Source: Utricularia gibba
Lineage: Eukaryota > Streptophyta > Magnoliopsida > Lamiales > Lentibulariaceae
Reading direction: 5' to 3'
Length of the DNA: 64,000 nt
Assembly (NCBI GenBank): GCA_002189035.1
Contig: NEEC01000020.1
Location: 124,001-188,000, forward strand
Positions 12,301 to 21,972 of the stretch are shown here, piece by piece; the stretch's first letter is position 1; the number at the start of each line of letters is the position of its first letter. Both the position numbers and the translations under genes were made by a program. The notes beneath the pieces were generated by a model, which did no database searches, was not told where the DNA came from, and saw nothing but the letters and a program-made list of their open reading frames with translations.

Positions 12301-15300
12301 TGCCGCAAATAATTGCCCGGATACATTCCAACAACCATGCTGTCAGAGAACTCATTCAATCCCTTTTAGTGCGAATTGGTCAATGTCATCCACAGGTTTG
12401 ATTACTGAAGCAGATTTAAAGATTTCGTGTATTAGATAGCCTTCTGTGGAAAATTACATTTGCCCAGCTTATCATCAGAAAATTATACAAAGCTTCAATC
12501 CGTTTGATATCACATGGCTGACTAATGTTTGGTGGTATGTAGGCTCTTATGTACCCCCTTCTTGTCGCATGCAAATCTATTAGCAACCTAAGGAAACAGG
12601 CAGCTCAAGAAGTGGTTGATAAAGTTAGGCAGCACAGTGGAGTGCTAGTTGATGAGGTGAAAAAAAGTTATTGTGGAAAACTGTTCATGCGTTCTGTACT
12701 GACTGCACGCCTGTCTAAATTTTTTACTTCAACGGTGAAGGCCCAACTTGTGTCCACCGAGTTAATCAGAGTTGCAATACTTTGGCATGAACTGTGGCAT
12801 GAGGGTTTAGAAGAGGCGAGCCGCTTGTATTTTGGAGAGAAAAATATTGAAGGAATGCTGGGGGTCTTGGAGCCATTGCATGAAATGCTTGAGGAGGGGA
12901 TTAGGAGAAACAATACCACCAACAAGGAGAAAGCGTTCATTCAGGTAGTCCATATTTTGGTGCTCAAAATTTCTTGGACGTTTATGATCATCATTTTCTT
13001 GTTTCATGAACTGAATTATTCAGGCATACAGCAAAGAGCTTTCAGAGGCACGTGATTGCTGCAAAAAATTTAGAAAATATGGAAAGGAGGCAGAACTGAC
13101 TCAGGTACCCGTTTCAAGCCTCTGTGTGACTTTGGAGATGCATAATTCAGACCGCGCTTGTAAAACTAATGATTCGAATTTTGGGAAATCATTGAATTCC
13201 ATGGATCAAGTCAATTTGCTTGGTTTTACATTCTCGTGTCTTACGTATATGCAAGTGTATATTGTGTATCATGCGCTGGAGCAGTTTTTTATTTTTACCC
13301 CCTTGCAGGCTTGGGATCTTTATTACCATGTTTTTAGACGGATTGACAAGCAGCTTCAAACTCTCACTACCTTGGAGTTACAGGCAAAAAAATTATTTTA
13401 TTACCAATAATTGTTCCTATCCTGGAAATAACCATGTTATTTTTTTAATAAAAACTAGAATGTGTCCCCTGAACTGTTGGAGTGCCGTGACCTGAAGCTG
13501 GCAGTCCCTGGAACTTATATAGCTGGTAATTTGAGTGTTCTCCACACTGAACTTATATAGCTGACAGTCCCTGGAACTAACAAATTAGTATTCTCTATTT
13601 AAGATGCCCCTGATAATACTGCATGCTGTACAGATTCTCCGGTAGTGACTATTGCTTCATTTGCTCCCCAACTTGTCGTCATCACATCCAAACAGCGGCC
13701 TCGTAAGTTGACTATCTACGGGAGTGATGGAGAAGAACATGCCTTCTTGCTGAAGGGACATGAAGATTTGCGCCAGGATGAGCGTGTGATGCAGGTCTCA
13801 CTAATGACTCCTATACTTTACCCAATAGTCCTTCAGTGTCTAATTGAATCATGATAGTAGGTCGTTTTTCTAAAAACTTCTCTTTTGCCAGCTCTTTTGC
13901 CTGGTAAACACTTTGCTGGCGAATTCTAGAAAAACTGCAGAGAAGGATCTCTCCATCCAAAGATATGCTGTCATCCCTCTATCTCCAAATAGTGGCCTCA
14001 TAGGATGGGTCCCAAATTGTGATACTTTGCACCATCTCATTAAAGAATACCGAGATGCTCGAAAAGTTGGTTAAGCTACCTAGTCCTTTGCGTTTTAGCT
14101 TCCTTATTTCATTGGACATAAGGCTGACTTATTTTCCTACTTTGGGTTTGCAGATCACTCTAAACCTGGAGCACAAGCTAATGCTTAGTTTTGCACCTGA
14201 TTATGAACACTTACCTTTGATAGCAAAGGTTGAAGTATTCGAGTATGCTCTCCAAAATACAGAAGGAAATGACCTCTCAAGGGTGTGTGCTTATTCGACA
14301 TTTTACTGCTTTGTTTTGTTCTGGTGCTTTGACGGCTTCTCGTATGCATGACAGATCCTCTGGTTGAAGAGTCGCACATCTGAAATTTGGTTGGACAGGA
14401 GGACAAACTACACAAGAAGCCTGGCAGTCATGAGTATGGTAAACAGTTTGGCTCGATGAACTTCAAATTCCTTCCACAGAAGGGAGTTCCGTTGATTTGA
14501 TATACATGCCATCTCATATTCTATAATTTTAGTATGGAATGGGTAACAGATGTGGCCTCATTTAGTCACTGCATACAGTCTGACTGCTTTTGGCTGTTTT
14601 TAGAATAGAGTCCCGTTCCGTTGGCTGTATTAACCTACAAGGAGCAATTGTAAATGCTGCCATTGATCTCATTTTTTGGAGAATGATATTATGGGTGCCA
14701 TGCTTTTCAGGTGGGTTACTTGCTTGGCCTAGGTGATAGGCATCCAAGCAACCTAATGCTGCATCGCTATAGGTATGCTGATGAATGAGAAGTGCCATAA
14801 CCGTGAACATTATGATTGAACTTGCTAAATCATGTGCAGTGGAAAGATATTGCATATCGACTTCGGAGATTGCTTTGAAGCTTCGATGAATCGTGAGAAG
14901 TTTCCAGAGAAGGTTGTGATCCTCCATTATTTTTTTCATTTTTCACTTGAACTAGAGTAGTTCTCTTAACGACAAGATGCTTGATGTTTTTAAGGTGCCA
15001 TTTCGGCTCACTCGAATGCTTACCAAAGCCATGGAGGTCAGTGGAATTGAAGGAAACTTCCGTTCAACTTGTGAAAATGTGATGCAGGTCTTGAGATCAA
15101 ACAAAGACAGCGTCATGGCAATGATGGAGGTGCGAAAAACTTGCCAATCCATCATTTTTGGTTGGGAAATCAGTTGACCTGATATCTTTGTTTCTTTTTT
15201 GCTCTGTCCTCTCTACAGGCTTTTGTCCATGATCCCTTAATAAACTGGCGTCTTTTCAATTTTAATGAAGTCCCTCAAGCGACACCAGGTACTCACCCAC

Positions 15301-15852
15301 AACCTGTTGTCAACGAGGAGTATGGTGCTGGGGAAGAAGAAGAGCTCCTTCACCCACAGCGAGGTGTTCGTGAGAAAGAGATCCTTCAGGTACATCACTG
15401 CACACTTCCGCGCATCCCAGACAATAGCTGCTCGCCATTTCTTGCTGTAATCCTGCTTTTGCTGCTTTCTTCAGGCCGTTAACCAATTAGGCGATGCAAA
15501 TGAGGTTCTTAACGATCGAGCAATTGTTGTGATGGCACGCATGAGCAACAAGCTCACAGGCCGAGATTTCTCTACCTCTTCCACCTTGCCCTCTTTATCA
15601 TCGCTGCAACACCCCCCTGACCACAGTAACTTGTTCTCTGGGGATAACCTGGAGCCGGAACATGGACTCTCTGTTAAAACGCAAGTTCAGAAGCTCATTG
15701 GACAAGCCACTTCACATGAAAACTTGTGCCAGAATTATGTCGGGTAATGACTCTGCACGTAGTAGTAATTTTTTTCCTTCCGAAATCTACTGCCTGTCTA
15801 AGACCAACTGAGACTTATCTTTTCTTGTGTCAGGTGGTGCCCTTTCTGGTAG
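384..15852 (+). CDS. TOR: Target of rapamycin (TOR) serine/threonine kinase, 57 coding exons
   Basis: This is the PIKK-family kinase that forms TORC1 with RAPTOR and LST8 and couples nutrients and hormones to growth. The start [10 protein letters not shown] at 384 matches plant TOR N-termini. Long HEAT-repeat arrays fill exons from about 0.8 to 8.7 kb. The FAT domain follows at about 8.7-12.5 kb. The FRB domain is at about 12.7-13.1 kb ([16 protein letters not shown]). The kinase lies at about 13.6-15.1 kb with the catalytic loop [12 protein letters not shown] and the metal-binding HIDFGD. The FATC end is LCQNYVGWCPFW, with the stop at 15850-15852. I could follow 57 coding exons with matching phases. 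Oddities: the intron at 13384-13458 has a GC donor (CAG/GCAAAA). Exon 17 changes frame near 4986-4989 (GGGG where five G are needed). The LFGLVN motif reads LFCLVN at about 13892. The family is certain; minor exon borders are not. Confidence 0.97.
7066..7089 (+). repeat. Poly(T) tract, about 24 bases, in a TOR intron
   Basis: An uninterrupted T run lies inside the intron between the exon ending near 6779 and the exon starting near 7243. No target-site duplication or element body is visible around it, so I treat it as a simple repeat. Confidence 0.8.
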
Positions 15853-16182
15853 AATCAACCGTTCTGCTCCTCTTTTCATGGTAGATATGTGTCCTATGTA
15901 CATAAAAATGTAAATAGAGTAGTAATTGTCTATAAATCCAAATTCTGAAAGTTTTTGAAGTATTTTTAGATTAAAGCATTATATATCATTCATTATGCCT
16001 TCTGATAAAAAAAAAAAAAAAGCATTCCAGTGATGCAAAGCGAGGGATAGAATTTGCTCAGCTAGGACAGATTTTGAACTTTTTTTAGATTTGAAAGAGA
16101 ATTCTAATGCAGTGGCATTCCAGTAGATGACTGAAATGAGATCACTAGAAAAAAGAAAAACTACGAAATTAGGGGCTTGCTA
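15853..16182. other. Convergent spacer between TOR and the minus-strand membrane-protein gene
   Basis: Both genes end here, so the 330 bases should hold two overlapping or abutting 3' UTRs. A stretch of 15 A lies at about 16007-16021. I see no further coding signal. Confidence 0.5.
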
Positions 16183-18902
16183 TCAGTCTAAGCGTGCAGA
16201 TTTTGCGATTCTGCTGGAGCGGCGAACCGGAGTCAAGATTTCTTCCTCCCCATTGGCCTGAAAGTATACAGAAGTATGTCACTATTTGATTTAACCATGA
16301 AACATGGGTTGTATAGCATGCTTACACTCTTAATGGGAATTCTCTCGAAAGTTGTGAAGCTCCCATAAGAAGGTGAGCCTTCAGCGATTGCTGATGAAGT
16401 AGTCAACGATTCCCTCTTGAATGCTTGCTTTGCTCTTCTCCTCTCTGAACTCAAAACTTCAGGTTCATGGTTGTAAGCTGCGGTCTTTAGGAAGCTGTTC
16501 ATATCAGAGGGGCATGGTGTTGCAGTAACACAGTTTTCTGATCGTGCTCTCTCACTGTGGGTATGTTTCTTTCTGTAAAACGATACTCTCGTACTTGGAT
16601 AATCTGTTTTAGCGAGTGAGATGGAGCTCCTCTTGTGTTGATATGTCATCAAGGCAACTACTGTTAAGACTGCCAACACAGAGGGAACAACTCCGATGGC
16701 ATTCAACTTGTATGAAGGATTTTCTTTGCTCTGCGTTGTAATCCCATCTCTGCTTGACGAATCACCGGTGAAAGCATGGCTAGTTTGGCCAGACTCTGAT
16801 ACAGTAAGAGATTCAGGATCAAGAGTAGCTATTGTGGTTTCCATCACTTCACTTATGCCAGTATCATGAGAGGCCACTTGTGTCTCTGATACAATCTGCA
16901 GTTCAGGAATCAAGGCAGAATCAGTGGTAACTAAACCATCCTTGTAAACATCGTTTGTTGGGGATCCAGAACCCGGGGTGGCTGTTCTAGTCTCTGATAG
17001 CTCCGATGCTGTATCCTCGGAGGTAACTTGTGTTTCCAACACATTCTGCAGTTCAGGAATCAATGCAGGATCTTCAACTTCCCCAAGTTCTAGCTGCCCA
17101 AATTCATTCTCATAGTTTTCTTCACAAGGATCAAGGGTAACCCCTTCGATCTCATTCATCATCATTTGTTGATCGTACTCTGCAGATATCTCATCCAAGT
17201 AAATTTCTTCATATAATTCCACGTTAAATGCATCCACCGCCTGTATATCCTCTTCGTTACCTCCTGTATGTGGTTCCAGGTTGAAGTCATGGCTAATCTT
17301 AAAATCATGATTCCATATGTCTTCGCGAGGGCTGGACATGTTCATATACTGCAGCTGCACTGTTTTTCCACGCTTCCCCATTTCGCCCGCAAGCTTAGTG
17401 ATGTAAGATATAAAATCACTGGAGTGATATGCAACAGAGTTGACTAACCAGAGGAACTGATTTTTGGCTCCAGCAGCAGCAATCCTTGATTGCTGATAGA
17501 AGAGACCGATATTGGGGAAGCGCGGCTCTTCCTGCGCAATCTCGACCATTGAAGGGTAGGTGGTGGAAACTGATATGTATGCCAGAAACAAACCCAGAAG
17601 CATAGGAAAACACATCAATCTAAATATGGCCCGAGATTTCTTCACATTATTCTTTTTTGGAGTCTCCGTGGATGCTTCACTGTTTGGAGCTGGGGTGAGT
17701 CCCAATGAGTCAGAAATTCCAGGAACATGAAGCTCACCTACAGATTTGTATGTGGGAGCTTCGGCATTTTGTTGTGGATCCTTGCTTATGGTTTCGTCAT
17801 AGGTTCCACAGGTTTCAGCAACCTGATTGTAAACCTCATCCTCCATCTGCTCCACTCCTACTTCACACTGGGCAACTTCTGGGGACTCTTCCTCCGGCGA
17901 TTCATCTTCCTGAGAACTCTCTGTGCTCTTAGAGTCTAAATAACTCTCAGAGGATGTAAGATGATCCTCCATCTGCATTAAAGTATCAGGAACCACCCCC
18001 TTCTCCCTAAAGAGCATTCCAATTCTGGGATTCGGTTTGTAATGAAGGAATCGCGGCCGTGGAGACAAGTAATTTGTTTTTGGATCATACGGAGGCAATG
18101 ATGGATCATCATCGATTGCGGATTTCGCAGGGGAAGCATACGAACAAGAATCTTTGTTCTGCAAACTGCTCCTCTGTTCCAGGATATTGAAATCAGTAAC
18201 TATTGATCCAGCTCCATGAGAATCGGAAGTAACATCTGAAAATGTCACCCTCTTTGACGGCTTGGAAGTAAACGGCAGGGTTTCACAAGCACAAGCAGTC
18301 TTTTTTACTTCCCCTGAAACATCATTATTTGATTCCATATTGACGTTCTGATGATTCCCACTATCAGATTTCTGCTCCAAATCTTGGTGCATCGAAGAGA
18401 AAAACATCGCCTTTCCATCCAACAACAACATGGAGCTCCGAACGGGATCGTTCCTCTCCACCAGCGGTTTCTTCCTTGGCGATGGAGTGAATTTAGAAGC
18501 TGCAGAAATCGTCGGTGACATGAAATTCTTACCGTCCTTCCCAGGTGAATGCAGTCTCGATGCTTTCGTAATCTGCTTTTCTTCATTCTCCTTTTCTTCA
18601 CCTCGGAAAGACTCACCAGTGCTGTCCTCTTTCTCAACAGAACGTCTCCCGAAATCTGCCAAAAAACCCCCATCAAGCCCCAGGAACCAAAATCTTCACA
18701 ATTGCAGTTACAGTCCAAACGGAAAGCACCACCTACCGCAGGGGCTATTAGCTGGCGTGAGGGGTTCAAATCTTCTCAAACTCTTCACCTCGCCGGATCT
18801 GCGCAAATCCCCACCGGTCGTAACCAAGCTCCTACGCGTGGCTTCCCGTGCTCTAGCTCTGGAAGACATCGGGGAGAGCGATCTTCGGGGATCGGGCGCC
18901 AT
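16183..18902 (-). CDS. Plant-specific two-transmembrane protein with RVTF motif (At1g16630-like)
   Basis: Three exons join cleanly: 18902-18737, 18655-16326 and 16257-16183, giving 856 residues. The 75-base last exon restores a C-terminus ending in TPVRRSSRIAKSARLD; reading through the intron would give a false one. Seen in the protein: a basic Ser/Arg-rich N-terminus, a SPRKKPL motif, SKRVTFSDV at about residue 187 (an RVxF-type PP1 docking sequence), hydrophobic segments coded at about 17.58-17.64 kb (FRLMCFPMLLGLFLAYI) and 16.64-16.70 kb (VVPSVLAVLTVVALM), a very acidic Glu/Asp-rich stretch between them, and a basic tail. It resembles uncharacterised plant transmembrane proteins of the At1g16630 type. 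No biochemical role is known to me. The basic ends and RVTF suggest, as inference only, a nuclear-envelope or ER protein that recruits phosphatase. It shares its upstream region with HEMA. Confidence 0.82.
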
Positions 18903-19508
18903 CGAAGACTGAGATTGGAATGAAGGATCAATCGGAGAGAAGAGAATCTTGAAGACGATTTGGTGAAGGTCCTAAATTTGGTTGATTTTGAGTTGGGGAG
19001 ACACGTAACGGCTAGTGAAATTCAAAATCTTGAATTCCGCCTAAGGCCCAAATATTGAGCCTATCAAATGGGCCCATACGCCTGGTTGGATGGATTATTC
19101 ACGAATGGCCCATGGGCCTTATCGGGCCTATTTATCATTTTAAAAAAAAATACTGAAGGTTATCTTTAATCAACTTATTTATCCAAACAATGAGAATTAA
19201 GCTTATGGAAATCGATTTTGGCCAATTTGAAAACATTATTGAAAATGAAAACTAATTTTAAATTTCCTTTTTATTAAAAAAAAATATATTTTTTTTCCGA
19301 AATCCGAATCTAAGATAATTGTTTCCATAAATGGTCAAAGTCGTCAATATATCCGACGGCAGTGGGTACACCTCCACACGTTTTTCTTTGTTGTTGACTT
19401 CAAATTCCGCTGTGCGCCTGCGCTTTCAACACTCTCACCCGTTGTGCACATATATATATAAACTCCGTCGTAGAAGCCACACGGCCGGCGAGTCGGACCA
19501 CCACAGCA
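18903..19508. promoter_or_regulatory. Divergent promoter: membrane-protein gene / HEMA
   Basis: This is about 600 bases between two start codons. GGCCCA/TGGGCC Site II-like boxes cluster at 19045-19050, 19069-19077, 19106-19118 and 19123-19130. A TATA box (ATATATATATAAAC) at about 19449-19462 sits about 47-60 bases before the HEMA ATG, on the strand expected for HEMA. Site II boxes are known targets of TCP factors in genes for organelle and ribosome biogenesis. Confidence 0.6.
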
Positions 19509-21256
19509 ATGGAGGCGATGGAGATTGGATTCGCGCAGTGTGTTTCGCGTTATAACCGCGATGCGAGATTGGAGATCGCACCGAGGATCGGAATGTGCAG
19601 ACCGTATTCCGTTTGTTTTTCGCGGCAGAGAGGGGGAAGGTTCCTGGATTGAGGTTTCATGTTTTGAAATCGGTCCCTAGATGTGACGTTTCAACTGAAA
19701 GAAAGTCGTCGAGTATTTCCGCCTTGGAGCTTCTCAAGACATCTGCGGCTGATCGTAGTAAGTCTTCAATTCTGGAAACGATGTTCGCTTGGTTTTCTTC
19801 GAGATTGTAGTAGATACTGAAACCAGGTTTTTTGTTTCCCTTCAGGCTATTCGAGGGAAAGCAGTAGTATCGTAGCAATAGGATTGAACTACAGAACAGC
19901 TCCGATCGAGATACGTGAGAAGCTTGCAATCCAAGAATCACAATGCCCAGACGTGATTACAGAACTCTGTGATTTGAATCACATAGAGGAGGCTGCAGTT
20001 CTCAGCACTTGCAACCGGATGGAGATCTATGTTGTGGCTCTCTCACGCCATCGTGGAGTTCAAGAAGTCACTGAATGGATGTCCAAGGTGATCTACCTGT
20101 GTTTACTCTGTTCATGAGCAATTCCTTGAAGCTGTTGCTGATTGTGATGCCATTGTTTGCAGAGGAGCTCAGTCCCAATTTCAGAGCTATGTAAACATAG
20201 ATTCTTGCTTTACAATAAGGACGCCATACAACACCTCTTTGAAGTAGCTTCTGGGCTTGATTCCATGGTCCTGGGCGAAGGCCAGATCCTTGCACAGGTG
20301 AAGCAAGTGGTTAAATCCGGAGAAGGAGTGCCGGGGTTTGGTCGTAAAATGGGGGGCTCTTCAAGCAAGCAATCACAGTGGGAAAGCGTGTGAGAACAGA
20401 AACCAGCATCTCCACCGGATCAGTATCCGTTAGCTCTGCTGCTGTGGAGCTGTCCTTGATGCAACTCCCAGAGGCGGCTCGTCAGGGCGCAAGAGTGCTG
20501 GTCATCGGAGCCGGCAAGATGGGAAAACTGGTGATCAAACACTTGGCTTCCAAGGGCTGCAGAAACCTGGTTGTTGTGAACAGAACAGAGGACAGAGTCG
20601 CATCCCTACGCGAGGAGCTGAAGGATGTCCAAATAGAATACAGGCCTCTCTCTGAAATCCACGCATCTGCTGCAGAAGCTGATGTCATCTTCACTTGCAC
20701 AGCATCAAGCTCTCTCCTCTTCACCGGAGAGCAAGTCCGGGCTCTTCCCTCCTCCCCAAGGCTGTTCATCGACATATCCGTCCCCCGCAACGTGGCACCC
20801 TCCGCATCGGAAACGGAGGGCACCCATCTCTACAACGTCGATGATCTGAAGCAGGTAGTGGCCGCCAACACAGAGGACCGCCTGCAGCAAGCCAAGGAAG
20901 GCGAAGCCATCATAGCCCAAGAAGTAGAGCAGTTCGAAGCTTGGAAACACTCCCAGGAAACTGTCCCAACAATCAAGAAGCTGAGAGCCTACGCAGAAAG
21001 AATCAGAACCTGTGAGCTCGAAAAATGCCTGGCGAAGCTGGGCGGCGACATCCCCGACAAACAGAAGAAGGCCATCCACGATCTCAGCAAAGGAATTGTA
21101 AACAAGCTCCTGGATGGGCCGATGCAGCACCTGCGATGCCATGCAGCCGACTCAGAGTCCCTCGATCAGACACTCCAAAACATGAACGCCCTGAACAGAA
21201 TATTCAGCCTGGACACGGAAGAAACAGTACACAGCAGCAAGAAAGCAGCCTCCTGA
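19509..21256 (+). CDS. HEMA: Glutamyl-tRNA reductase (HEMA), plastid; frame broken at two homopolymers
   Basis: GluTR reduces glutamyl-tRNA(Glu) to glutamate-1-semialdehyde with NADPH, the committed step to ALA, heme and chlorophyll in plastids. Exons are 19509-19757, 19846-20087 and 20163-21256. Seen: the catalytic-Cys motif [11 protein letters not shown], the substrate-domain [15 protein letters not shown], the NADPH-binding VIGAGKMG, and a C-terminal dimerisation region. The ATG at 19509 opens a Ser/Arg-rich transit-peptide-like leader, but its frame only joins [15 protein letters not shown] if one G is added at the run 19633-19637. The second frame without the change offers no ATG. A second break lies at the G6 run 20351-20356, where GFGRKMGG should run on to [15 protein letters not shown]. 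With both bases restored I count 528 residues, the usual GluTR length. Probably an intact gene with consensus errors; a pseudogene is the alternative. Confidence 0.9.
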
Positions 21257-21972
21257 ATCCACATCCAATGCACTGGAGATGGAATCCTTTGGTGTTTTGT
21301 ACTACTACAAGTGATTATGTATACACTTGTAAACGGAAAACAGTCGCGGGGCCCACACCGTAGGGTTGTAGATGTACGGTGTGAAGTGTGACGTCAGCAA
21401 TCATATTTCAATCCACATTAACTACAATATTATTTTTAAGATAAAAAGATCCTTATAGTCAATATATTCAATAACTGTGTACGGATTTTTCCCTATTTTT
21501 TTTATATATTTATTGCCTCTGAAAATTTAATATTAAATAGACCTCGATACTAACATTTGACAAAATTAGGGCAACTAACTCGTTATTCCGCATGCACTCT
21601 TTGTCCCAAAATAGACCCCTTTTTTATTTCTAATATTTTTTTTAATTTTTAATGACATTAAATTAATCAAAATAATTCAAATTGACAATTTTCAATAAAA
21701 TTTTTCTGAGTGTGATTTAATACCCCTCGAATTATAAGTGGTTTGAGATATTAAATTTTTTTTGATTCTATTTTTCGTTTGAAATAGTGCGTGTGGTTTC
21801 ATAGGTTTTTTTAGAAGTCACTTGGGGAAAGTCCCTTGTTGATAATGGTGAAGTACACATGCTAGCCATTAAAGGCCTAAAAAATAAAGGTAAATTTTTT
21901 TTTAAAAACCAGCAATTTGACCTTAATACCCCCACCACCACCTAGTAGTATTTATCTTCTACTACTGTCTTC
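21257..21972. other. HEMA 3' UTR and OPT upstream spacer
   Basis: About 700 AT-rich bases. The first about 150 are likely HEMA 3' UTR. The rest, with T- and A-rich blocks, is likely OPT promoter. I see no other gene or repeat. Confidence 0.4.

Noticed and set aside
14562-14939. 125-codon minus-strand open frame
   Set aside because: Antisense to TOR kinase exons, with low-quality composition and no splice partner.
19509-21256. HEMA as a pseudogene
   Set aside because: Both defects are one-base deficits at G runs, identical in kind to those in six unrelated genes; promoter, splice sites and all catalytic motifs are intact.
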